Shown here: piece after piece, positions 20,225-28,142 of the stretch
Position numbering within the stretch: position 1 is the first letter of the stretch
Layout: the number at the start of each line of letters is the position of its first letter
DNA from: Thermotoga caldifontis AZM44c09
Lineage (GTDB): Bacteria > Thermotogota > Thermotogae > Thermotogales > DSM-5069
Assembly (NCBI RefSeq): GCF_000828655.1
Contig: NZ_AP014509.1
Location: forward strand, 1,488,001 to 1,552,000
Length of the DNA: 64,000 nucleotides
Reading direction: 5' to 3'
Notes under the pieces: generated by a model
The model's input: the letters and a program-made list of their open reading frames with translations, nothing else
What the model was told of the DNA's origin: nothing
Databases searched by the model: none
Made by a program: the position numbers and the translations under genes

Positions 20225-21122
20225 CTCTGTAGGTGGAGGCGACGGGTCTGACGGTCACCCTCTTCTTCTCTTCTGTCTGCATCCAGCCGTTCAAACCGAG
20301 CTCGAGTGCGTAATCTACGACGCGCTCGTATTCTTCTTTCGTGATCCTTCTTCCTATGACAGGATCGTTCCTCGCTCCGAAGACAGGGTTGTACTGCGAC
20401 ATGATCGCCACCGGAACGGACGGGGACAGGCAGAAGTAGACGAAATCCAGCACGTCTCGAGATCTCGCCACATCGTTGGGCAACACCAGATGGCGCACGA
20501 TCAAGCCCTTCATCTTTTTTTCATCGAAGGGTCCGACCTGCCGGTGCATCTCGATCAATGCTTTGCTGGCCACGGAGAAGTAGTCGGGAACTTTGGAATA
20601 TTTCATACCGGTTGCATCGTCGGCGTACCTCAGATCGGCAAGGTATATGTCCACGATCCCTTCGAGCATCCTGAGCGTTTCCAACTTCTCGTAACTGCTC
20701 GTGTTGTAAACCACCGGCAGGTTGAATCCCCTCTGCCTCGCGATCCACAGCGCTTCAACTGTGAAGATCAGGTTCGGTGTCGGCGTGACGAGGTTCAAAG
20801 TTTTCGCCCCACTCCGTTGAAGGTCCAGAAAGAAATCCGCGAGCTCCTCCACTTCCACCTCAACGCCCAGACCTCTCTGACTGAAGTTCATGTTCTGACA
20901 GTAGACACAACGCATGTTGCAACCTGTGAAGAAGATCGTGCCCGCTCCGGTTTCACCGCTGATGGGTGGTTCCTCGCCGAAGTGGAGAACAACGCTGCTC
21001 AGCTTTGCAGCGTCACCGACACCACACCGACCGAGCTGGCTTCGACGATCGACACCACATTCAATTGGACACAGTCTGCAGCTGGAGAGATGGCCCTTGA
21101 ACCATTCGATTCTCTCAACCAT
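20172..21122 (-). CDS. Radical SAM protein, pyruvate-formate-lyase-activating-enzyme-like
   Basis: Radical SAM enzyme with the CxxxCxxC cluster motif in GCNMRCVYCQN, preceded by an N-terminal cysteine-rich stretch (CRLCPIECGVDR...GRCGVG) as in AmmeMemoRadiSam/PflA-like COG1313 proteins. The GETGAGTIFFTGC approach to the cluster is characteristic. The substrate is unknown; there is no memo partner in the window. ATG 21122 (MVERIEWF) is chosen because GGAG lies about 7 nt upstream; an ATG at 21143 inside murA is in frame. It overlaps the murA stop by 8 nt and the PEGA gene at its 3' end. Confidence 0.85.
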   Translation of the reverse strand: MVERIEWFKGHLSSCRLCPIECGVDRRSQLGRCGVGDAAKLSSVVLHFGEEPPISGETGAGTIFFTGCNMRCVYCQNMNFSQRGLGVEVEVEELADFFLDLQRSGAKTLNLVTPTPNLIFTVEALWIARQRGFNLPVVYNTSSYEKLETLRMLEGIVDIYLADLRYADDATGMKYSKVPDYFSVASKALIEMHRQVGPFDEKKMKGLIVRHLVLPNDVARSRDVLDFVYFCLSPSVPVAIMSQYNPVFGARNDPVIGRRITKEEYERVVDYALELGLNGWMQTEEKKRVTVRPVASTYRVIEKLRSRASTEPLPNR

Positions 21123-22374
21123 TCTGGTACTCCACGACTGCACCGAGTTTTGAGAGTTTTTCCATCAGGTTTTCGTATCCTCTGAAGATGTGATCGATTT
21201 CTTCCACCGTTGTCGTACCTTCGGCCATCAAACCGGCGATGACCAGGGCGGCCGCGGCCCTGAGATCCGTGGCGGTCACGATCGTCCCCTGGAGTTTCTC
21301 CACCCCGTAAACGATGGCGGTTCCGTCCGTCAACTCTATCCGTGCACCGAGCCTGCGGAGTTCGTCAACGTGCTGAAATCGTGACTTGAACACGGTTTCG
21401 ACGATCACGGATGTGCCTTCCGCCACGCTCAGGTAAGCGATCATCTGTGGCTGAAGGTCTGTTGGGAAACCTGGATACGGTGTCACCTGAAGCTTGAGTG
21501 GTTTCGGACGCTTGTCCATCCGCACCTGAATACTTTCTTTCTCAACGCTCACTTCTGCACCGGACTGCCTCAACGCATCTATGGCGGCCATCATGTGGTC
21601 GGGTCGAACGTTCTCTAAGAGCACCTCACCCCGCGTCGCCGCGGCGGCGATCGCGTAGGTACCCGCTTCGATCCGGTCAGGAATGATCGCGTGATCGCAC
21701 GAAATCAATTTTCCCACACCTTCGACTTCTATTCTGCGGCTCCCTGCTCCGGAAACCTTTGCACCACACTTGACGAGAAAATCTGCGAGATCGACGATCT
21801 CCGGCTCCATGGCGGCGTTATCGATGATCGTTCTAGTTCCGTCGAGCAGGGCGGCGGTCGTCATTATGTGTTCGGTCGCACCGACGCTCGGAAACGGAAA
21901 AGAGACGTAGCATTCCTGCAACTTCTTTTCTCTCCTGGCCTTGACCACTCCGTGCTCTATCTCTATGGAGAAACCGAGTTTCTGAAGGCCCTCCAGGTGA
22001 AAATCGACTGGTCTGACACCGATGGAACAACCACCGGGTAGAGAAACGCAAGCTTCTCCACACTTCACGGCGAGTGGTCCAAGAACGTTGAAGGAAGCTC
22101 GCATCTTCCTGACGAGCTCGTAAGGCACTTCTCCCTTCAGATCCGCCGAAGGTTCCACGAGCACCGCGTTCTTTTCGAACCTCACTCCGTAGCCCACGGA
22201 CCGAAGGATTTCGAGCATCGTGCGTACATCCATCAGATCTGGGACATTACGAACAATGACGGGTTCGTCGAGCAGAATTGTGGCCGCAAGGATTGGCAGC
22301 GCCGCGTTCTTCGCCCCCGAAATCTTCACCGATCCCTCGAGCCTCACTCCTCCATGAACGATGAATTTGCCCAT
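21115..22374 (-). CDS. murA: UDP-N-acetylglucosamine 1-carboxyvinyltransferase
   Basis: First committed step of peptidoglycan synthesis, transferring enolpyruvate from PEP to UDP-GlcNAc. 419 aa with KISGAKNAALP at the N-terminus, catalytic Cys116 in LPGGCSIGVRPVD (the fosfomycin target), and the C-terminal DLRAAAALVIAGLMAEG signature. ATG 22374 abuts the upstream GGDEF-like gene, whose stop ends at 22375, so the two are likely coupled. Confidence 0.96.
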   Translation of the reverse strand: MGKFIVHGGVRLEGSVKISGAKNAALPILAATILLDEPVIVRNVPDLMDVRTMLEILRSVGYGVRFEKNAVLVEPSADLKGEVPYELVRKMRASFNVLGPLAVKCGEACVSLPGGCSIGVRPVDFHLEGLQKLGFSIEIEHGVVKARREKKLQECYVSFPFPSVGATEHIMTTAALLDGTRTIIDNAAMEPEIVDLADFLVKCGAKVSGAGSRRIEVEGVGKLISCDHAIIPDRIEAGTYAIAAAATRGEVLLENVRPDHMMAAIDALRQSGAEVSVEKESIQVRMDKRPKPLKLQVTPYPGFPTDLQPQMIAYLSVAEGTSVIVETVFKSRFQHVDELRRLGARIELTDGTAIVYGVEKLQGTIVTATDLRAAAALVIAGLMAEGTTTVEEIDHIFRGYENLMEKLSKLGAVVEYQNG

Positions 22375-22947
22375 TCAGCTGACCTCCGCGTACATTTCTC
22401 TCATCATCTCTTCGAGGTTCGAGGCGTCCTCTGGGTAACATCTGAAGGAGATTTTGACCGGAATTGCCAGTTGCTGATCGATGAAAGATTTCATCCTCTC
22501 GACAACCTTACGCGTGTTCTCCTTGTTGATCTCTGTGAGCAAAACGGCGAAGGTGTCCTCGCTGAGCCTTCCAATGCTGTCCATGGGCACCCGGACCGTG
22601 TTCTTCAAAAGCTTCGCTAAGGCGAGCAGGTTCGCTTCGAAGTTCTCATCTTTCTCCACCAAGCGGACGAGTATCAGACCGTAGCTGCGGTTCTCTTCGA
22701 ACGCGCGCTGGTGGTAGTAAGCTATCAGCTTGCTGATGTGGTCCGCCGAATACACACGTGTGTAGGGATCGATGATCTTACTCGTTCCGATGTCGCGGAC
22801 GAACTGATCGTAGAGATCGAACTGCCTTCGAATCAACTCGTTGTACTCCTGGATGAGCTGTTCCATCTGCGCTTCGCGGGATCTGTAGTACTCGAGCTGG
22901 TCTTCCAGCATTTTGATCCTCTTGAGAAGTTCTTCTTTTTCCTGCAC
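22375..22947 (-). CDS. Coiled-coil protein with degenerate GGDEF domain
   Basis: 190 aa. Residues 1-50 are a charged coiled coil. Residues about 60-185 resemble a GGDEF fold (DPYTRVYSADHISKLI start; GRLSEDTFAVLL where GG[DE]EF would be). The catalytic GG[DE]EF residues are absent, so it should not synthesise c-di-GMP but could bind nucleotide or a partner. It abuts murA directly, suggesting coupling to wall synthesis. The start has AAGGAGGGAACG upstream. On the minus strand TATAAT appears just upstream, around 22970-22976. Confidence 0.7.
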   Translation of the reverse strand: MQEKEELLKRIKMLEDQLEYYRSREAQMEQLIQEYNELIRRQFDLYDQFVRDIGTSKIIDPYTRVYSADHISKLIAYYHQRAFEENRSYGLILVRLVEKDENFEANLLALAKLLKNTVRVPMDSIGRLSEDTFAVLLTEINKENTRKVVERMKSFIDQQLAIPVKISFRCYPEDASNLEEMMREMYAEVS

Positions 22948-23039
22948 GAACGTTCCCTCCTTGCTCCTGTACTATTATAGTATCATCGAGGAGCGAAAAT
23001 TTATGTCGGGAAAGACATGAGTTTGTTCGAAGAAAAATG

Positions 23040-23067
23040 TTGACGAGAAGGTTTACTGTGGTATCAT
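23040..23067 (+). promoter_or_regulatory. Sigma-70-type promoter for rpmE
   Basis: TTGACG (23040-23045), a 16-nt spacer and TATCAT (23062-23067). It lies 37 nt upstream of the rpmE start, with GGGAGAGGTGAG as ribosome binding site in between. Confidence 0.75.
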
Positions 23068-23103
23068 CTATAGGGTAAAAAGTTCTGGGAGAGGTGAGTC
23101 GCG

Positions 23104-23319
23104 ATGAAGAAAGGCATTCATCCGGAGATGAAGTTGCTGACGGTGAGATGTGCGTGTGGTGCGGAGCACAAATTCTACAGCACGAGGGACACGGTCAGGA
23201 TAGATGTGTGCTCCAACTGTCATCCCCTGTACAAGGGACAGGGAACCACGGGCCTGGTGATAGACACCGAGGGTCGCATCGAGAAGTTCAAGCGTAGATA
23301 CGAAGGCGTTGAGTATTGA
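23104..23319 (+). CDS. rpmE: Ribosomal protein L31, zinc-binding type
   Basis: 71-aa 50S subunit protein. It begins [10 protein letters not shown] and keeps the four zinc-ligand cysteines (CACG and VCSNCHP), so it is the C+ type of L31. The end [10 protein letters not shown] is typical. A strong Shine-Dalgarno lies upstream, and the S1-domain gene follows in the same direction after 31 nt. Confidence 0.95.
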   Translation: MKKGIHPEMKLLTVRCACGAEHKFYSTRDTVRIDVCSNCHPLYKGQGTTGLVIDTEGRIEKFKRRYEGVEY

Positions 23320-23350
23320 TGTTCCATAAATCCTCAGGGAGGGTCAGTTT

Positions 23351-23707
23351 GTGGTAAAGGTTGGCGACGTCGTGAAGAGCAAGGTCACACAGATAACAAA
23401 ATTCGGAGCAGTGGTCACACTCGAGAATGGAGAAACCGGGTTCATCCACATCTCTAAGATCGCGAATCAGTACGTGAAAAACGTCGAAGACTTTCTCAAA
23501 CAGGGTCAGGAAGTCACGGCGAGGGTCATAGGCAAAACGCGCGACGGGAAATGGGAACTGTCACTGAAGGAAGAGAAGAGTCAGGAAGAGCAGAAGGATG
23601 CTAAGAAGGCCGAGTTTGAAAAGAAGCTGGCGAAGTTTCTGAAGGACAGCGAGCGGAAGTTCGCGGAGTACAAGAAGAGAGCGGAGAAAAAAGGTGGGAG
23701 GTTCTGA
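23351..23707 (+). CDS. S1 RNA-binding domain protein
   Basis: 118 aa. One S1/OB fold (residues 1-73: VGDVVKSKVTQITKFGAVV, GFIHISKIA, WELSLKEE), followed by a charged helical tail of about 45 residues rich in Lys and Glu. Similar small proteins (YugI/general stress protein 13 type) bind RNA or the ribosome. GTG 23351 has GGGAGGG upstream. It is cotranscribed with rpmE and converges with the L,D-transpeptidase gene with no gap between stops. Confidence 0.85.
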   Translation: MVKVGDVVKSKVTQITKFGAVVTLENGETGFIHISKIANQYVKNVEDFLKQGQEVTARVIGKTRDGKWELSLKEEKSQEEQKDAKKAEFEKKLAKFLKDSERKFAEYKKRAEKKGGRF

Positions 23708-24901
23708 TCAGAAGTTCCATCTGGTTGGGAACTCTTCCGTATTTCTGACGACAACCACTTTTGTTCCGACATCAATGAAGGCATCGATCGTTTCGATATC
23801 CTGATTGAACATGCGGATACAACCGTGGGAGATCCTTTTTCCGATTTCCCACGGTTTTGTTGTTCCATGTATACCGTAGGTGGGGTTAGAGAGCTGGAAG
23901 AACCTCGTACCGAGGCCGTTTATCGGAGAACGCGGCGGAATGTATTCTCCAAACCAGTACAGGGCTGGATCGACTTCCTTTTTCGTGATCCAGTACGTTC
24001 CTGGTGGAGTCATGTCGCTGCGCCCAACGGCCACCGGGAAAACTTTGACCAAGGCCCCGTTGTAGTACAGAGCGAGCCTGCCAGTTGACGTGTTTATGAC
24101 TATGGTGGTGAGCGAGGAATCGAAACGCACCCTCGCCAATTTCAGAACGGTACCGGAGAGGATGCGACCCCCATCCGCTATGCCGTTCGCGAGTTCTAAA
24201 TCCGGCACGGTCAAGCCGTACATGTTGGCGATGGACCACAGCGTCTCACCGGGCTTGACGGTGTGGGTGTAAGGTGGTATTGGTTCGACGCGCATGGGGG
24301 CTGTGGAACCCCTGAGCAAATTAACTAAGCCGTGAAAGACGAACACGTCGAGCTTCGTTTCTTTCAACAAACCGTGGGGTAGCTCGAAGGACAGTTTGAG
24401 CGTGTGGATTCCATCTTTGGGTCTGTCGGAAGTGTAGAAGTACCAGAAACCGTTGAAAGAAAATTTCTGGAAATTGAGGTTTTGAAATTCGCAACCGAGC
24501 GGTTTCCATTCCTCCGGTACTTTCAGAGTGATGTAAAACCTCTGTTTTTCAGGATCCGTGAAGAGGAAGATCTGTGGTTCCTGCCTGTAGGTTGAAAGCT
24601 TCAACATCGTCGGCTCAGAACCGCGCATAGGATAGCCCATGACGCTTCGTCCGAAAGTTTCAACGATGATCCAGTCGGTGCGGGACACATCGAACACGAC
24701 GGAATCGTCCTTCACATCCTTGGCCGTTCTGTGGCCGGTCTGGGTGAAAAGGTACAGTTTTGGTTTTTCTTCCGGTGTGTAGATCGGTCTGACGGAGAGC
24801 CCTATCAAGTCCTTTTCGAAGGACCTGACGAACAACTCATGCACGGCCGCAGAGGTGAGCGAGCTCATCAAGAATAGCCAGAGCAACACGATCTTTCGCA
24901 T
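23708..24901 (-). CDS. LysM and L,D-transpeptidase (YkuD) protein
   Basis: 397 aa, exported (signal peptide MRKIVLLWLFLMSSLTSA). A beta-rich N-terminal region (about 20-210) is followed by a LysM domain (about 215-260: HTVKPGETLWSIANMYGLT) and a YkuD L,D-transpeptidase domain with IHGTT and the SHGCIR active-site motif (Cys361). It probably makes 3-3 peptidoglycan cross-links or attaches envelope proteins. ATG 24901 lies 65 nt inside the end of coaBC. Confidence 0.9.
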   Translation of the reverse strand: MRKIVLLWLFLMSSLTSAAVHELFVRSFEKDLIGLSVRPIYTPEEKPKLYLFTQTGHRTAKDVKDDSVVFDVSRTDWIIVETFGRSVMGYPMRGSEPTMLKLSTYRQEPQIFLFTDPEKQRFYITLKVPEEWKPLGCEFQNLNFQKFSFNGFWYFYTSDRPKDGIHTLKLSFELPHGLLKETKLDVFVFHGLVNLLRGSTAPMRVEPIPPYTHTVKPGETLWSIANMYGLTVPDLELANGIADGGRILSGTVLKLARVRFDSSLTTIVINTSTGRLALYYNGALVKVFPVAVGRSDMTPPGTYWITKKEVDPALYWFGEYIPPRSPINGLGTRFFQLSNPTYGIHGTTKPWEIGKRISHGCIRMFNQDIETIDAFIDVGTKVVVVRNTEEFPTRWNF

Positions 24902-26018
24902 CCGGACCCACCCGTTTTCTCGTGCCGTCTCTCCTTATGATCGTCACCTGGTTCTGATCGCTCCCCATGGCCTGCACACTGTTCGCGACGATCATGTCCA
25001 GATTCTTTTTCTTCAACTTCTGTTCCGCGTAACTTTCGAGTTCTTCAGTCTCCACGGCGAACCCAACGAGGATCTGTCTGGTCTTCCTCCGGCCCAGCTC
25101 TTCGAGGATGTCCTTAGTTTTCACCAACTCTATGTTGAGCTTCTCATCGACTTTCTTCAGTTTGGACGCACTCTTCACCGCCGGAGTGTAATCGGCCACG
25201 GCGGCGGACATGATCACAACATCGACGGAATCGAACCGCCGGACCACTTCTTCGAACATCTCCTGGGCGCTCTCGACTTTCACGTACTCCTCAACGAAGA
25301 ATGGGGGATTCAGGCACGTCGGGCCGCTGATCAGCGTGACCTTCGCGCCGAGTCTGACCGCCATTTTTGCGATCTCGAAGCCCATCTTCCCGCTCGAGCG
25401 GTTCGTCACCACACGAACGGGGTCGATGCTCTCCCAGGTCGGACCCGCCGTGACGAGCAGACGGAGACCTTTCAGAGGCTTTTCACTCGTCAGAATGTAG
25501 ATGGCTTCCTGAACGATCTCGTTCTCCGGGTATCTCCCGCGGCCCACCTCGCCGCACGCCAGATGGCCCTCGGCGGGTTCCAGGACCCACCATCCCATCC
25601 GGCGCAGCTTCTCGATGTTTTCCTGTGTGATGGGATTGTCGAACATGCGCACGTTCATGGCGGGCACCAAAAGCTTCTTTTCCTTCGCGTACGCAAGACA
25701 GATCATCGTGAGCAAATTGTCCGCGATACCGTGTGCGATCTTCGCAATGGTGTTCGCTGTGGCCGGTGCGACGATCAAAACGTCGGCCCATCTCGACAGA
25801 TCGGTGTGCGGTATGAAACCGTCCTTTATGTCGAAGGCGTCCCTGTCCGTGTACACCGGACAGCTCCCGACGGCGGAAAAAAGATCTTTGGAAACGAGCT
25901 TTTCTGCGCTCTGCGTCATGACGATCCTCAGTTCGTGCCCGTCCTTGCGCAGGCTGCTGACGAGTCCGACAACCTTGTACAACGCGATGCAACCGGTGAC
26001 ACCAACGAGGATCTTCAT
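24837..26018 (-). CDS. coaBC: Bifunctional CoaBC (phosphopantothenoylcysteine synthetase/decarboxylase)
   Basis: Two successive steps of coenzyme A synthesis. The N-terminal flavin decarboxylase CoaC (about 1-180) has VGVTGCIALYK, APATANTIAK, PAMNVRMF (PxMNxxMW-like) and ACGEVGRGR. The C-terminal synthetase CoaB (about 185-393) has VTAGPTWESIDPVR, RSSGKMG and SAAVADYTP. ATG 26018 lies 4 nt downstream of the rpoZ stop. It belongs to the yicC-remA-gmk-rpoZ-coaBC order that is widespread in bacteria. Confidence 0.95.
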   Translation of the reverse strand: MKILVGVTGCIALYKVVGLVSSLRKDGHELRIVMTQSAEKLVSKDLFSAVGSCPVYTDRDAFDIKDGFIPHTDLSRWADVLIVAPATANTIAKIAHGIADNLLTMICLAYAKEKKLLVPAMNVRMFDNPITQENIEKLRRMGWWVLEPAEGHLACGEVGRGRYPENEIVQEAIYILTSEKPLKGLRLLVTAGPTWESIDPVRVVTNRSSGKMGFEIAKMAVRLGAKVTLISGPTCLNPPFFVEEYVKVESAQEMFEEVVRRFDSVDVVIMSAAVADYTPAVKSASKLKKVDEKLNIELVKTKDILEELGRRKTRQILVGFAVETEELESYAEQKLKKKNLDMIVANSVQAMGSDQNQVTIIRRDGTRKRVGPDAKDRVALAILDELAHLCGRA

Positions 26019-26022
26019 AAGA

Positions 26023-26253
26023 TCACTTCACGTTGGGAACCAGTATACGCAGGATTTCTTCGTTCCTTATCCTCACGTAGCCCGCCTGGAGTTCCTGGAA
26101 CGCGATGGAGACGGGGTTGTTGTCCTGAGTCGTGACGTAAGGTTTTGCGTATTCTTTGAGTGCCTCAGCCCTCTTCGCCACGGCTATCGGGATCGCGTAC
26201 TTGTATGGAATCTTGCTCGACAATCTGTCGTAATGCAAGATCTGCTTGCTCAC
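26023..26253 (-). CDS. rpoZ: RNA polymerase omega subunit
   Basis: 76 aa. The omega signature is clear: [24 protein letters not shown], the helix that clamps the beta' subunit. The GTG start overlaps the gmk stop (GTGA). The position between gmk and coaBC is the usual one. Confidence 0.9.
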   Translation of the reverse strand: MSKQILHYDRLSSKIPYKYAIPIAVAKRAEALKEYAKPYVTTQDNNPVSIAFQELQAGYVRIRNEEILRILVPNVK

Positions 26254-26873
26254 CGAGAATCACCTCCATCCGAAAAAATCTTGTGCGATCCGAGTCGCTC
26301 CATAACCCTCTCAACCTTCAGTTGTTCCGCAACGATTATAGACGTGAGCTGGTCGATCGATTCCTGCAAGTCCACGTTAACTATGAGGTACTGAAACTTC
26401 GGGATCTGTTCCAGCTCCCTCTTGGCGTCCTCGAGTCGTTTCATCATGTCCTCCTGCCGTTCCGTGCCGCGTTTCAGCAAACGACGCCTGAGTTCTTCGA
26501 ACGAGGGTGGGGCGATGAAAATGAACACCGCATCCTTCACCTTCTTCATCACCGTCATGGCACCCTGCACGTCGATGTCCAGTATGACGTTGACACTGTT
26601 TCTCAGCTGCTCCTCTACGAACTTCCGCGGTGTGCCGTAGTAATAGCCGTGCACCACGGCCCATTCCAGGAACTCATCCTGTTCTACCATGCGTCTGAAG
26701 GTCTGTTCGTCAACGAAAAAATAGTCGCGCCCGTCAACCTCGTTGGGCCTCTTGGGCCTGGTCGTGCACGAAACGGAGAACACCACGTTCTTGACTCTTT
26801 TCATCACGCCGTCGATGATCGAGGTCTTGCCCACACCTGAAGGGCCACTTATCACGTAGAGTACTCCCGCCAC
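26250..26873 (-). CDS. gmk: Guanylate kinase
   Basis: Phosphorylates GMP to GDP. 207 aa with P-loop [11 protein letters not shown], the GMP-binding segment [20 protein letters not shown], and DIDVQGA. GTG start preceded by GAGGTAGATCT. It sits 4 nt after remA. Confidence 0.95.
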   Translation of the reverse strand: MAGVLYVISGPSGVGKTSIIDGVMKRVKNVVFSVSCTTRPKRPNEVDGRDYFFVDEQTFRRMVEQDEFLEWAVVHGYYYGTPRKFVEEQLRNSVNVILDIDVQGAMTVMKKVKDAVFIFIAPPSFEELRRRLLKRGTERQEDMMKRLEDAKRELEQIPKFQYLIVNVDLQESIDQLTSIIVAEQLKVERVMERLGSHKIFSDGGDSR

Positions 26874-26877
26874 AGAT

Positions 26878-27153
26878 CTACCTCACTTTGCTCAGAGTTT
26901 CTTCGATCTCTATCATGGACTGTTTGAACCTCTGGGCGATCGTCTCCGGCTGGATCGCGCTGAGTATGATGTGGTTGCTGTCGGTGATGATGATCGCGCG
27001 CGTCTTGCGCCCGTACGTGGCGTCGATGAGTTTTCCTTCGTCCTTCGCTTCCTCCTTGAGCCTTTTCAGAGGTGCAGATTCCGGGTTCACTATCGCGATC
27101 ACACGGTCACCCGAGATGACGTTCCCGAAGCCTATGTTGATCAGACCGTACAC
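26878..27153 (-). CDS. remA: RemA-like DUF370 regulator
   Basis: 91 aa matching the DUF370/RemA family ([48 protein letters not shown]). In Bacillus RemA is a DNA-binding regulator of matrix genes; its role in Thermotogae is unknown. GTG 27153 has GGGGAGGTATAGA upstream. Located between yicC and gmk, the conserved place for this family. Confidence 0.9.
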   Translation of the reverse strand: MYGLINIGFGNVISGDRVIAIVNPESAPLKRLKEEAKDEGKLIDATYGRKTRAIIITDSNHIILSAIQPETIAQRFKQSMIEIEETLSKVR

Positions 27154-27176
27154 ACTCTATACCTCCCCGGAATATT

Positions 27177-28055
27177 TCATTCCAAGTTCTGAACCTGCTC
27201 TCTGAACTGAGACACGAGCACCTTTCCTCTCAATCCCAGCTCTACGAGCTGCATGTCTTCAGACTTGGAAAGGATCGTGTTCAGCTCTCGAAGGATCTCC
27301 TGGGCGAGAAAGTCCAGATGGTTTCCAACCGCTTCGTCACTTTCGAGCACATCTTTCGCCCGTTTCAGATGGGCCTCGAGCCTGTCGATCTCCTCGCGCA
27401 CATCCAGTTTCTGCAGGTTCACCGCCACCAGATTTTCCAGAAGGTTCACATCGATCTGGCTACCACCCAGCAGCTGCTCAATCTGCTCGCGGATCTTCTC
27501 CCTCACCGATGGCATCGAGTTGATGGCGATTTCTCTCAAATCGCGCGTCAGCTGCTTTAGTTCGTCTAAGATGGCTCCAAGATGTTTCGAAATCTCTTCG
27601 CCCTCTCTTGACCTTTCGGCATCCAATTTCTCGAGAGCTTCCTTTACAACTGTCTCACAGAGTCGCCAGATCTCTTCTTCCTGGGACGGTGGGAGCTCGA
27701 ACCTCACCAGCTCACGAAATCTGAGCAGATGATCGAGATTCACAGGTTCTGGGATGCCGAGCCTGGTCACCAGTTCTTCAAAACCATCGTAGTACACCTT
27801 GGCGAGTCCAAAATCGATCCGCAGTGCCTGCACGGGCGGTGAGAGGAATTCAAGGTACAACTTCAGCGACATCTTACCCCGCTTGATGTATCTTTGAACG
27901 AGCTTCGTCAGCTCGATCTCGCGGGAAGAGAGGAACGAAGGAACGACGATCTCGATGTTGAGATAGCGCGAGTTGAGAGTCTTCAGCTCACAATCGATCC
28001 TGTATTCGTTGAGCACTCTTTCTACCTTCGCATAGCCTGTCATACTTTTCGGCAA
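27177..28055 (-). CDS. yicC: YicC-family endoribonuclease-like protein
   Basis: 292 aa. It begins LPKSMTGYAKVE, the family's conserved SMTG[FY] start, and ends with DMQLVELGLRGKVLVSQFREQVQN, the DUF1732 region. YicC of E. coli is an endoribonuclease. TTG 28055 is preferred to the in-frame ATG 28076: AAGGAAGTGG sits just before the TTG, while the ATG lies inside a TATAAT (28075-28080) that looks like the -10 box. First gene of the yicC-remA-gmk-rpoZ-coaBC unit. Confidence 0.88.
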   Translation of the reverse strand: MPKSMTGYAKVERVLNEYRIDCELKTLNSRYLNIEIVVPSFLSSREIELTKLVQRYIKRGKMSLKLYLEFLSPPVQALRIDFGLAKVYYDGFEELVTRLGIPEPVNLDHLLRFRELVRFELPPSQEEEIWRLCETVVKEALEKLDAERSREGEEISKHLGAILDELKQLTRDLREIAINSMPSVREKIREQIEQLLGGSQIDVNLLENLVAVNLQKLDVREEIDRLEAHLKRAKDVLESDEAVGNHLDFLAQEILRELNTILSKSEDMQLVELGLRGKVLVSQFREQVQNLE

Positions 28056-28142
28056 AGGTACCACTTCCTTAAACATTATAGCATTTCTCGGTCAAATAAT
28101 AGCCTGATTCGGGCGTTTTTCTTTCTGAATCTCGTTATTTCT

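Noticed and set aside
24855..26135. 426-aa open frame on the plus strand
   Set aside because: Exact antisense of coaBC, which has clear CoaB and CoaC motifs. The antisense product is Arg/His-rich without family motifs.
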